Below, piece by piece: positions 38,839-47,114 of a stretch of 64,000 nt of DNA. The notes beneath the pieces are model-generated. The model saw only the letters and a list, made by a program, of their open reading frames with translations. It made no database searches and was not told where the DNA came from. Source of the stretch: JAMXLO01 sp963696645 (GTDB taxonomy: Bacteria > Pseudomonadota > Alphaproteobacteria > Acetobacterales > Acetobacteraceae). The position numbers and the translations under genes were made by a program. The stretch is taken from contig CAVOKY010000005.1 of assembly GCA_963696645.1 (NCBI GenBank), forward strand, positions 434,001 to 498,000, given 5' to 3'. Position 1 is the first letter of the stretch, and each line of letters starts with the position of its first letter.

Positions 38839-39404
38839 CGCGCCCGGTGCCAGTCCGCTGCGGTATCCACGTCGTGCAGCGTGCGCAGCAACGCCACGCG
38901 GCGGCCGGCAAAATTCACCAGCGTGTCTGCCAGTGCTGACTCGGTTGACCAGCGCACGTTTGCGAACGGGTGCGCCGGCCGACGCGGCGACATTGCCACC
39001 AGCCAGTAGCCGCCATCCACCGCCGGCCCGAACACGGCCTGCACGCTGCCGAGGGCGCGGAATGCCGCGTGTGCGTCCTGCGGGCCAGCATCGGGAATGT
39101 CGCAGCCGATAATGGCGACGCGACTGTGTGGGAATCGCAAGACGGCGCGATGCATCCGGTTGCCGAGGTCGCCGCCATCTTGCGGGATGCGCGGCAGTTT
39201 TACCGGCAGGCGCAGGCGGGCACGGTCCGGCGTGACCGCCAACACGGTGTGGTGGCGCCGATCGGCCGCCAGCGAGCGCACCAGCCGCGTCATGGTCGCG
39301 ACATGGAAACGCAAAGCGGCCCGGTCGCCGATCTCGCGCGCCAGCCGCCGCTTCACGGCGCCGAGGCGGGGAGCTCGCGCGAACACCACGACAATGTCCT
39401 TCAT
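38814..39404 (-). CDS. TIGR04282/DUF2064-type GT-A glycosyltransferase
   Basis: Nucleotidyl/glycosyltransferase-like protein of 196 residues. It begins 'MKDIVVVFARAPRLGAVKRRLA', has 'IPQDGGDLGNRMHRA', the DxP-type metal site 'VAIIGCDIPDA', and 'GPAVDGGYWLVAM', typical of the rSAM/selenodomain-associated transferase 1 family. Its ATG overlaps the TGA of the upstream glycosyltransferase gene (ATGA), so the two are co-translated. The pair is often seen together; acceptor and donor are unknown. The 3' end overlaps the AraC-type gene by 25 bases. Confidence 0.85.
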   Translation of the reverse strand: MKDIVVVFARAPRLGAVKRRLAREIGDRAALRFHVATMTRLVRSLAADRRHHTVLAVTPDRARLRLPVKLPRIPQDGGDLGNRMHRAVLRFPHSRVAIIGCDIPDAGPQDAHAAFRALGSVQAVFGPAVDGGYWLVAMSPRRPAHPFANVRWSTESALADTLVNFAGRRVALLRTLHDVDTAADWHRARQVGKRRR

Positions 39405-40057
39405 GTGTAGAGCCGGGCAATCACCCGTGGCGGGATGCCGACAAAATATAATGCCAGGCACAGCAGGTTGCGCATCGAGCGGCGATGCCAACCCTGGCGC
39501 CGCCACTTCTCCGCCGAGGTGACAGCGGCGACGTCCAGGGGCACGAGCCGTCGGCGCCCGAGCCGGCGCACCAGATCAACATCCTCCATCAGAGGCAATG
39601 GCCGTATGCCGCCGATATCGCGCAGCAGATCGCGGTGGATCAGCATGCCCTGGTCCCCATAGGGCAACGCCATCACCCGGCAGCGCCAAGCCACCAGCCG
39701 CTCCAGCCGTCGCGCACCCGGATCGCCGCTGTCGAGCGCGAAGCGGCAATACCCGGCGCGGCGAGGCTGCTCGACCATGTGGCCGCGGATTGCATCTCGC
39801 CAGCCTTGCGCCAGGCGGGTATCCGCATGCAGCAGCAGCAGCCAGCCCCCCTGTGCGGCCGTGACCCCTGCCGCCAGTTGCCCACCGCGGCCTCCCGGCG
39901 CCGACAGCACTCTGGCGCCGAGTGACACTGCAAGCGCCACCGTGCCGTCGCTACTGCCGCCATCAACCACCACACATTCGTCTGCCTCGGTAATCGAGGC
40001 GAGCGTTGCGGGAAGCGAAGCGGCGGCATTCAGGGCAGGGATCACGACTGAGATCAT
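39401..40057 (-). CDS. TIGR04283-type family 2 glycosyltransferase
   Basis: GT2-like protein of 218 residues. It shows 'MISVVIPALNAAASLPATLASI', 'CVVVDGGSSDGTVALA', the metal-binding 'LLHADTRL', 'PYGDQGMLI' and 'PLMEDVDLVRRLGRR', matching rSAM/selenodomain-associated transferase 2. The start at 40057 is 66 bp from the divergent radical SAM gene at 40124. With the overlapping downstream DUF2064-type gene it forms a two-gene unit. Similar pairs occur near arsenosugar-type radical SAM genes, but no such gene is visible here. Confidence 0.86.
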   Translation of the reverse strand: MISVVIPALNAAASLPATLASITEADECVVVDGGSSDGTVALAVSLGARVLSAPGGRGGQLAAGVTAAQGGWLLLLHADTRLAQGWRDAIRGHMVEQPRRAGYCRFALDSGDPGARRLERLVAWRCRVMALPYGDQGMLIHRDLLRDIGGIRPLPLMEDVDLVRRLGRRRLVPLDVAAVTSAEKWRRQGWHRRSMRNLLCLALYFVGIPPRVIARLYT

Positions 40058-40123
40058 GTTCCTATATTGTTCTTGACCGACGGCGATCGGTTTGCCAATC
40101 TTGCCCGCGAACGGACGGGGAAC

Positions 40124-41320
40124 ATGACCATGCGTGATCATGCCGATGCTGGCAAGCAGCCACTCGACGCCGAGGCCTTGGCCAAACTCGATATGGCCGG
40201 CGTGGCCGAACCCCCTCCGCCCACCGCAATGCCGCCGCTGGTGCGGCGGGGTCGTGGCGCCACCACCAACCCGCCCGTGCGCTACGACAGCCAAGTAGGC
40301 AGCCCGTTCGACGATGGCTGGGACACGCTCACCGGCGAATTTGCCGAGTTGCCTAGGCTCGCCACCACACTGACGCACGACGCCAGCCGGTCGGCGATCA
40401 GTTGGAACACGTCGCCGGATATCGGCTTCGATCGGGCGGTGAACCCGTATCGCGGCTGCGAGCACGGCTGCATCTATTGCTATGCGCGTCCCACACACGC
40501 CTATCTTGGGTATTCGCCCGGCCTGGATTTCGAGACCAAGCTGCTCTTCAAGCCCGAGGTAGCGGAACTGCTGGAGAAGGAGTTCCGCAAGCCCGGCTAC
40601 ACCGCGCGCACGCTGGCGTTGGGTTCCAACACCGATCCATACCAGCCGGTGGAGCGCACGCTGAAGCTGACGCGCTCGGTGCTGCAGGTGCTGGACAAAT
40701 TCAACCACCCGGTTGGCATCGTGACCAAGTCCGCCGGGGTGCTGCGCGATCTCGACATCCTGACCTCGATGGCCCAGCGCAAGCTGGCACGCGTCTATGT
40801 GTCTGTCACCACGCTGGATCCCGCGCTGGCGCGGTGCATGGAGCCGCGTGCCGCGACGCCTGCGCGGCGGCTGCACGCCATCGCCGAATTGACGCGCGCC
40901 GGCGTGCCGGCAGGTGTGATGGTGGCGCCGATGATCCCGGGGCTGAACGATGCCGAAATGGAAAAGATTGTCGAGGCAGCCGCGCGAGCCGGTGCGCGCC
41001 ATGCCGGCTATGTCCTGCTGCGCCTGCCGCACGAGCTTCGGCAGATGTTCGAGGACTGGCTGGCGACGCATTTCCCGGATCGTGCGAAGCACGTGCTCAG
41101 CCTGATCCGCGAAACGAGGTCCGGTGCGCTGAGCGACGCGCGGTTCCATCATCGTTTTTCCGGCCAGGGCGTGTATGCCGATTTGCTGCTGCGGCGGTTT
41201 GCGCGTGCCACGCGTCAGTGGGGCCTGGATGAGGCCCGCGAGGGCCTGGACTGCGCCAGGTTCGCGGTTCCGGACGGTGGCAAGCCGCGGCCCGCGGAAG
41301 CGCAAATGTCGCTGTTCTAG
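40124..41320 (+). CDS. PA0069-family radical SAM protein (SplB-related)
   Basis: Radical SAM enzyme of about 398 residues. The [4Fe-4S] motif is Cys112, Cys116 and Cys119 in 'CEHGCIYCYA', after 'AVNPYRG'. Downstream are 'ARTLALGSNTDPYQPVER' and 'VGIVTKSAGVLRDLDIL', typical of the PA0069/SplB-like group whose substrate is not established. GGGG before the ATG at 40124 supports this start. The protein ends 'AQMSLF', the family C terminus. The stop codon TAG (41318-41320) is part of the CTAG that abuts the IS1182 element, so the insertion left the protein whole. Confidence 0.9.
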   Translation: MTMRDHADAGKQPLDAEALAKLDMAGVAEPPPPTAMPPLVRRGRGATTNPPVRYDSQVGSPFDDGWDTLTGEFAELPRLATTLTHDASRSAISWNTSPDIGFDRAVNPYRGCEHGCIYCYARPTHAYLGYSPGLDFETKLLFKPEVAELLEKEFRKPGYTARTLALGSNTDPYQPVERTLKLTRSVLQVLDKFNHPVGIVTKSAGVLRDLDILTSMAQRKLARVYVSVTTLDPALARCMEPRAATPARRLHAIAELTRAGVPAGVMVAPMIPGLNDAEMEKIVEAAARAGARHAGYVLLRLPHELRQMFEDWLATHFPDRAKHVLSLIRETRSGALSDARFHHRFSGQGVYADLLLRRFARATRQWGLDEAREGLDCARFAVPDGGKPRPAEAQMSLF

Positions 41321-42947
41321 CAGCCTGTCGGACTTAACGCGACGCGGAAGCGGGCGGTAGAATCGGCGCACACGATTGGCACTGCCGGACCCCCGTCTCA
41401 TGAGCAACTTCCGCCCGACCAACCGCGACATGGACGTCCTGATGCCGCCATCGGTCGATGAGTGGCTGCCGCAACGCCACCTCGCGCGGTTCGTTGTGGA
41501 AGTGATCGAGGGACTGGACCTGCGGGCAATGACCGGCAGCTACCGGGGCTCGGGCGAGGCATCCTACCACCCTCGGCTGCTGTTGGGCCTTATCATCTAC
41601 GGCTACGCGACCGGGGTGTTTTCCAGCCGCAACCTGGAACGGGCGACGCATGATTCGGTGGCGTTCCGCTTCATCGCCGCCAACGAGCATCCCGACCACG
41701 ACACCATCGCCACGTTCCGCCGCCGCTTCCTGCCGCAGATCGAGGCGCTGTTCGTGCAGGTGCTCGGTGTGGCCCGCGAGATGGGGGTGTTGAAGCTCGG
41801 CACGGTGGCGCTGGATGGCACCAAGATCCACGCCAACGCCAGCCGCCACAGCGCGCTGTCGTACGAGCACGCCAGCAAGATCGAGGCACAGTTGAAGGCC
41901 GAAGTGGCTGATCTGCTGGGTAAGGCGGAGGCGGCTGATCAGGCGGATGTGCCGGACGGGATGCAGGGTCCCGAGGAACTGGCGCGGCGCGAGAAGCGGC
42001 TGGCCGGGATCGCTCGCGCCAAGGCGGTGATCGAGGCGCGGGCGAAGGAACGCCATGCGCGCGAGCGAGCCGAATTTGAGGCCAGGATGGCGGAGCGTGA
42101 GGCGAAGGTGACGCAGACAGGCAAGAAGCCCCGCGGTCGCGTACCGCAGCCGCCGATCGAGGGCCCGCTGCCGACCGATCAGGTCAATCTGACGGACGAG
42201 GAATCGCGGATCATGCCGGTGGCCGGCGGAGGGTTCGAGCAGTGCTACAACGCCCAGGCAGCGGTGGCAGCGGACAGCCTACTGGTGGTGGCCGCCGATG
42301 TGGTGCAGGCGCCGAACGACAAACAGCAGCTTGAGCCGATGCTGGGCAAGCTGGCCGCACTGCCCGGCGAACTGGGCAAGGTTGGCGCGTTGCTTGCCGA
42401 CAACGGGTATTTCAGCGAGGGCAACGTGAACGCCTGTGCCGACGCCGGGATCGAGCCGGTGATCGCGATGGGGCGTGAAGCGCATCATCCTGCGCTGGCT
42501 GAACGTTTCGCAGACGATCCTGCGGCGCCGGTAGACCCCACGCCGGTTGAGGCAATGGGCCATCGGCTCCAGACGAAAGAGGGCAAGAAGCTCTACGCGC
42601 TGCGTAAACAGACTCCCGAACCTGTGTTCGGGATCATCAAGTCGGTGCTCGGGTTCCGCCAGTTCCTGCTGCGCGGACTGGACAAGGTGCACGGCGAATG
42701 GAACCTCGTGACCATGGCGTGGAACGTGAAACGGATGTTCGCCCTGGCAGGGGCGAACTGAGCCGCATCGCGCCAATCGTGATCCATTTCGGCGTGTTCG
42801 CGCGCGGCCAACCTTGCGTTGGAATGGCCCGCGTGAAGTCAAGCGTGAAAGTCGAATCCCTGCTCCGCGTCAAGCGGCGTAGTGGCTGGAAATGCAACGC
42901 GCCGACGATGATTTCCTAATTTCCGGCAAATCAACTCCGACAGGCTG
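41321..42947 (+). mobile_element. IS1182-family insertion sequence
   Basis: Element of about 1.63 kb. Terminal inverted repeats CAGCCTGTCGGA (left, 41321) and its complement TCCGACAGGCTG (right, ending 42947) are perfect over 12 bases, and both ends abut CTAG (41317-41320 and 42948-42951). CTAG is either a 4-bp target duplication or, being palindromic, an extension of the repeat. One transposase gene is carried. The left CTAG supplies the stop codon of the radical SAM gene. Confidence 0.88.
41400..42761 (+). CDS. IS1182-family transposase
   Basis: DDE transposase of about 453 residues beginning 'MSNFRPTNRDMDVLMPPSVDEWL', the IS1182/IS5-like start. 'GSYRGSGEASYHPRLLLGLIIYGY' and 'ERATHDSVAFRFI' are typical of the N-terminal DUF772 region. 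'VALDGTKIHANAS' holds the first Asp and 'LLADNGYFSEGNV' the second. A charged, Arg/Glu-rich coiled stretch (about residues 165-245) lies between, and the C terminus 'WNLVTMAWNVKRMF' carries the final conserved block. The frame is intact. The ATG at 41400 is preferred to an upstream TTG at 41376. Confidence 0.94.
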   Translation: MSNFRPTNRDMDVLMPPSVDEWLPQRHLARFVVEVIEGLDLRAMTGSYRGSGEASYHPRLLLGLIIYGYATGVFSSRNLERATHDSVAFRFIAANEHPDHDTIATFRRRFLPQIEALFVQVLGVAREMGVLKLGTVALDGTKIHANASRHSALSYEHASKIEAQLKAEVADLLGKAEAADQADVPDGMQGPEELARREKRLAGIARAKAVIEARAKERHARERAEFEARMAEREAKVTQTGKKPRGRVPQPPIEGPLPTDQVNLTDEESRIMPVAGGGFEQCYNAQAAVAADSLLVVAADVVQAPNDKQQLEPMLGKLAALPGELGKVGALLADNGYFSEGNVNACADAGIEPVIAMGREAHHPALAERFADDPAAPVDPTPVEAMGHRLQTKEGKKLYALRKQTPEPVFGIIKSVLGFRQFLLRGLDKVHGEWNLVTMAWNVKRMFALAGAN

Positions 42948-43005
42948 CTAGTACAGCGCATAATGAAGACACAATAAAGCCAAGCGCTTCTTTTTTGCAA
43001 AAAAG

Positions 43006-44562
43006 GTAACAGCCCAGGTCATCCTCGCGAAGGGAGCTGTTGACAGGTCACGGGTGAGTACGAGTCAACGTGTCGATGGCACCGCCCGCCGACCCGTCCG
43101 GCCGAGATTACGCCACGCCTGCGGCTGGCGGCGATGCAGTCATTGCCGCATTGCAGGCGGAGATAACCGTGCTTCGCGCTGAGAATTCGGCCCTGACGAA
43201 GCGGCTGACGGAATTGGAGCGCCGTCTTGGGCTGAACAGCAGCAACAGCGGCAAGCCACCGTCGAGCGACGGGCTGAAAAAGCCGCCGCGGGTCAGCAGC
43301 CTGCGCGAACCGTCAGGCAAGAAGACCGGCGGCCAGAAGGGGCATCCTGGCACGACGCTTTGCCGGGTTGAAAAGCCCGATGCCACGATCGAGCATTATC
43401 CAGAAGCCTGCGCTGCGTGCGGTGAGCCTTTGACCACGGCGATGGCGAGCGGCCATGTTTCCCGGCAGGTGTTCGATCTGCCGGAACCGAGGCCGCTGCT
43501 CGTTACCGAGCACCGCGCCTATTGCTGCCGTTGCGCGGCCTGCGGCACGCAGACGCGGGCGGCATTTCCCGAGGGCGTTGCCGCGCCGGCGCAATATGGC
43601 AAGCGGATCGGCGCATTTGTGCTCTATCTGCTGCACTACCAGTTGCTGCCCGAGAAGCGTCTGGCCGAACTCATGGCACATCTCTTCGGTGTGCATCTGG
43701 TCACCGCGACCATCGCCCGGATCAGCCAGGATTGTGCGGGGCGATTCCAGGGCTTTGCCGATGCCGTGCGCGACCACGTCGCGGCGGCACCTGTCAAGCA
43801 CATGGACGAAACCGGCTTCCGGATTGGCGGCAAGACGCAGTGGCTGCACATCGCCTCGACCATCTGGCTCACTTTCTACCGTGTCTCGCCGCGGCGTGGC
43901 AGCCTGCTGGCACATGTCACGGGCATTGTCGTGCACGACCACTGGAAGCCGGTACTACACCCTGAAAGGCGTGCTGCACGCGTTGTGCAACGCGCATCAT
44001 CTGCGCGAACTGAAGGCGCTGGTCGAGATCGAGAAGGAAGACTGGGCGCACAAGATGCAACGCCTGTTACGACGCGCCTGCCACGCAACGAACCTCGCGC
44101 GCGAGCGGGGCGTCGCACTGAAGCCGGGTCTGATTGGGCTGATCGAGCGTCGTTACGACCTGATCCTCGCGCAAGGCTTTGTGTTCCATGAGGCACAGCC
44201 CACACTGATCCCTGCCGAGGTCAAGGCCAGGCGTCGTGGCCGCCGGCCCCGGCGGGTTGGCCACAACCTCCTGCTGCGCCTCAGCACCCGTAAGCGGGAC
44301 GTGCTCCGCTTTCTCATCGATCCGTTGGTGCCCTTTACCAACAACCTCGCCGAGCGCGACGGGCGGATGATGAAATTGCGCCAGAAGATCTCCGGCGGAT
44401 TCCGTTCCGAGCAAGGCGCCAACGAGTTCGCCGTGATACGCTCGCTCCTCTCAACCGCAAGGAAGCAGGGTTGGGACATGCTCATGGCTCTGACCAGCGA
44501 ACCCGGCCATTTGATCGCCGATCTGCGCGTGGGTTGACCCGTTCGGCTACCTAGGCAGTAAC
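43006..44562 (+). mobile_element. Single-gene IS66-family element with 8-bp target duplication
   Basis: Element of 1,557 bp. The left end GTAACAGCCCAGGT (43006) and right end, read inward, GTTACTGCCTAGGT (from 44562) match at 11 of 14 bases and start with the family's GT. Direct repeats CAAAAAAG flank it at 42998-43005 and 44563-44570. It has only the large transposase gene and no tnpA/tnpB, like the ISBst12 subgroup. The duplicated octamer is half of a 22-bp T6/A6 palindrome that the element splits. Confidence 0.93.
43070..44537 (+). pseudogene. IS66-family transposase, one apparent frameshift
   Basis: Transposase of about 489 codons after repair. The N-terminal coiled coil 'LQAEITVLRAENSALTKRLTELERR' is followed by 'GLNSSNSGKPPSSDGL', a zinc-finger-like Cys region (residues about 108-155), and the catalytic core with 'MDETGFRIGGKTQWLHI', 'CNAHHLRELKAL' and 'NNLAERDGRMMKLRQKISGGFRS'. 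The frame shifts at about 43951; removing one G gives 'HDHWKPYYTLKGVL', the expected sequence. If the shift is real the copy is dead; if it is an error the element is potentially active. Confidence 0.9.
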
Positions 44563-44663
44563 CAAAAAAGAAGCAAAAAACTCTTATCCATTGACACAGG
44601 TGCTTTACGAGGCGCTAGCCAAAATGATAGAGAGTTTTTTGGTTCTTTTTTTCAAAAAAGAAC
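44563..44663. repeat. Nested T6/A6 palindromes (probable bidirectional terminator repeat)
   Basis: The segment 44574-44584 (CAAAAAACTCT) is an exact inverted copy of 44631-44641, and both are bordered by a self-complementary run. On the right, GTTCTTTTTT..AAAAAAGAAC spans 44642-44663. On the left, CTTCTTTTTTG is at 42987-42997 and its partner CAAAAAAGAAG at 44563-44573, now separated by the IS66 element. Ignoring the IS, the two 33-base arms match at 30 positions. The T/A runs after short stems suggest transcription terminators working in both directions. Confidence 0.75.
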
Positions 44664-44754
44664 ATACTTCGTCACCGTCGTCCCACGCGCTTGCCAAATT
44701 TGCCGCGACACCGCATGAGGGTGATCGATTCCATCCCCTCAAGCCGAGTGATGA

Positions 44755-45141
44755 ATGAACACGATTCGTGCGGGCCTGTTTGCGGCCCTTTGCGCCGCCA
44801 TCGCTGCCTGCGCGCCGACCCCGCCGCCTCCCCCTCCGGCACCGCCGCCCAAGCCACCGGTATCGGTCGACGGCGAATACCGCGGCACCAGCACGCGATT
44901 TCAGGCCGACAGCCGCGCCTGCCCGCATCCCGGCCTGGTGCACTTCGACGTGGCCGGCAACCAGTTCCAGTTCCGCTGGGACGCCAACACCTACGTCGAT
45001 GCGGCGATTGCCCCGGACGGCACGGTGACCGGTGGCGCCGAACGCATCACGCTGGTCGGCAAGCAGACGGGTCTGAAGATCGACGGCGATGTCACCAACG
45101 GTGACTGCGGTCTGCATTTCACCGTGACCAGGCGGCTGTAG
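44755..45141 (+). CDS. Small proline-rich lipoprotein of unknown function
   Basis: Envelope lipoprotein of about 128 residues. 'GLFAALCAAIAACAP' is a short signal with a lipobox ending in Cys19. A run of prolines (about 20-35) acts as a spacer, then a compact domain of about 90 residues, 'VSVDGEYRGTSTRF...LHFTVTRRL', rich in beta-like alternation and with two further Cys that could pair. No family recognised. It is 9 bases upstream of the next small ORF on the same strand and follows the T6/A6 repeat. Confidence 0.7.
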   Translation: MNTIRAGLFAALCAAIAACAPTPPPPPPAPPPKPPVSVDGEYRGTSTRFQADSRACPHPGLVHFDVAGNQFQFRWDANTYVDAAIAPDGTVTGGAERITLVGKQTGLKIDGDVTNGDCGLHFTVTRRL

Positions 45142-45150
45142 AGCGTCCGA

Positions 45151-45660
45151 ATGGCCGCGCAACTGGTCGTGGTGAACGACAGAATGCAGCGGGGCTACCG
45201 CTACCAGCGGGTGGCGCGAGCCGGCCGCGACTTCGATCCCGCATTCACACCCGAACTGACACCGCGGCAGATGCTAAGACTCGGGGTGTTCTGCGGCGAA
45301 TACATGACCGACGCGTCGGAAGAGTTTCCGAAAAGCTGGTTCATCGGTGCCAGACTGGCCACGGATCGTCGCGACTGCTCACTCAATTTTTTCGGTGTGG
45401 ACGCCAGCCAGCCGCTTGCGGTCTGGCGCGCAAAGGGCTGGATCCACCCGGACGATCCGCGCGGCTGGTTCCAATGGTATTGCCGCTACTACATGGGTCG
45501 CCGCATGCCGCAGGAGGACCAGCGTCAGATCCGGCGATGGCAAGCCATGCGCCGCCACATCCGTCAGATCGAACGCAACTGCAATCCCGGCGACCTGACC
45601 TGCCGGCGCCGTCAACGGCAGGCCCTGCTGCACTGGGCCTACGACAGCCGCAAGATCTGA
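45151..45660 (+). CDS. Conserved hypothetical protein, basic and aromatic-rich
   Basis: Soluble protein of 169 residues with no signal or membrane helix. Notable segments are 'FDPAFTPELTPRQMLRLGVFCGEYM', 'EFPKSWF', 'WIHPDDPRGWFQWYCRYYMGRR', and a very basic C terminus with 'RQIRRWQAMRRHIRQIERNC' and 'CRRRQRQALLHWAYDSR'. The combination of Trp/Tyr and Arg suggests nucleic-acid binding, but this is inference. I have seen this pattern in proteins widespread in bacteria and plants without an assigned role. It is preceded by a lipoprotein gene and followed 53 bp later by thrC. Confidence 0.75.
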   Translation: MAAQLVVVNDRMQRGYRYQRVARAGRDFDPAFTPELTPRQMLRLGVFCGEYMTDASEEFPKSWFIGARLATDRRDCSLNFFGVDASQPLAVWRAKGWIHPDDPRGWFQWYCRYYMGRRMPQEDQRQIRRWQAMRRHIRQIERNCNPGDLTCRRRQRQALLHWAYDSRKI

Positions 45661-45713
45661 TTTTGCCCCACAAGGGGTTGGGGCAGATGGCCGGCTGAAC
45701 TAGTTTGCCCGCC

Positions 45714-47114
45714 ATGCGATACATCTCCACCCGCGGGCAGGCGCCCGTGCGCGACTTTGCCGGTGTGCTGCTGGCAGGCCTGGCCGACGATGGCGGGCTG
45801 TATGTGCCGGAGACCTGGCCGTATTTCACGCTGGCCGACTGGCGTGCGCTCCGCGGCCTGTCATATCCGGAACTGGCTGCCCGCGTGATGCAGCCCTTCG
45901 TCGGCGATGCGCTACCGTTCGAGACCCTGCTTTTGTTGTGCCGCGACGCCTATCGCGGCTTCGGCCACCCCGCTGTCGTGCCGCTGGTGCAGCTTGAAAC
46001 CTGCCTGTTCGTGCAGGAGCTGTTTCACGGGCCGACGCTCGCCTTCAAGGACATGGCGCTGCAAGTACTTGGTTTGCTGTTCGACCACGTACTGACGGCA
46101 CGTGATGCGCGCGTGACCATCGTCGGTGCCACCTCGGGCGACACAGGTTCTGCCGCGATCGAGGCATTCGCCGGCCGCCACCGCGCCGACATCGCATTCC
46201 TGCACCCGCACGCTCGCATCAGTGAGGTGCAACGCCGGCAGATGACGACGGTGCATGCCACGAACGTGGCCAATATCGCGATCGAAGGCACCTTCGACGA
46301 CTGCCAGGACATGGTGAAGGCGATGTTCGCCGATGTGCCGTTCCGCGACGAGATACACCTGTCAGCGGTGAACTCGATCAATTGGGCGCGCATCGCCGCA
46401 CAGATCCCGTATTATGTCGCATCCGCCCTGGCGCTCGGCGCGCCAGATCGCGAGGTGGCGTTCAGTGTGCCGACCGGCAACTTCGGCAACATCCTTTCCG
46501 CCTGGGCGGCGCGGCGAATGGGGCTGCCAGTGGCGCGGCTGATCGCCGGTTCCAACCGCAACGACATCCTGGCGCGCTTCCTCGCATCCAACGACATGTC
46601 GATTGCGCCGGTGGAACCGAGCCTGTCGCCCAGCATGGACATCCAGGTCAGCTCCAACTTCGAGCGCCTGTTGTTCGAGTTGCTGGATCGCGATGCGCCG
46701 GCCACCGCGGCAGCCATGGCGGCGTTCCGCAAGACCGGGAACATGGCGGTGCCGGAGACGACATGGCACCGCTGCCGCACCGTGTTTCATGGCTTTCGCC
46801 TGGACGATGCCGGCACCGCGCTGGAAATCGCGCGGCTGCACGAGGTGAGTGGCTATCTGGCCGATCCGCATACCGTCGTCGGTATGGCGGCGGCGCGCGC
46901 CAATTCGCCCGGTCACGGCGTCCCGACGGTCGCGATGGCAACGGCGCATCCGGCGAAATTCCCCGAGGCGATCGAGCGTGCCACCGGGATCCATCCCGCA
47001 CTGCCGCCGCGGCTTGCCGACCTGTTCGACCGCGAGGAACGCTTCACCGTGCTGCCGAACGATCTCGCGGCGGTCGAGGCGCAGGTGCGCGCGCTGGTCC
47101 GCCGCAACGCATGA
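45714..47114 (+). CDS. thrC: Threonine synthase
   Basis: PLP enzyme of about 466 residues catalysing O-phosphohomoserine to threonine. It begins 'MRYISTRGQAPVRDFAGVLLAGL', the long proteobacterial/fungal form. PLP Lys lies in 'GPTLAFKDMALQ', followed by 'IVGATSGDTGSAAIEAF' and 'PTGNFGNILSAWAARRMG', the phosphate-binding loops. It ends 'VEAQVRALVRRNA'. The ATG at 45714 is preferred over an in-frame ATG at 45705. Its stop overlaps the next start (ATGA), so it is coupled to the ornithine-cyclodeaminase-like gene. Confidence 0.94.
   Translation: MRYISTRGQAPVRDFAGVLLAGLADDGGLYVPETWPYFTLADWRALRGLSYPELAARVMQPFVGDALPFETLLLLCRDAYRGFGHPAVVPLVQLETCLFVQELFHGPTLAFKDMALQVLGLLFDHVLTARDARVTIVGATSGDTGSAAIEAFAGRHRADIAFLHPHARISEVQRRQMTTVHATNVANIAIEGTFDDCQDMVKAMFADVPFRDEIHLSAVNSINWARIAAQIPYYVASALALGAPDREVAFSVPTGNFGNILSAWAARRMGLPVARLIAGSNRNDILARFLASNDMSIAPVEPSLSPSMDIQVSSNFERLLFELLDRDAPATAAAMAAFRKTGNMAVPETTWHRCRTVFHGFRLDDAGTALEIARLHEVSGYLADPHTVVGMAAARANSPGHGVPTVAMATAHPAKFPEAIERATGIHPALPPRLADLFDREERFTVLPNDLAAVEAQVRALVRRNA

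Noticed and set aside
44755..45028. Overlapping alternative frames in the proline-rich lipoprotein gene
   Set aside because: They lack a signal or family motif, while the chosen frame has a lipobox and a ribosome-accessible ATG.
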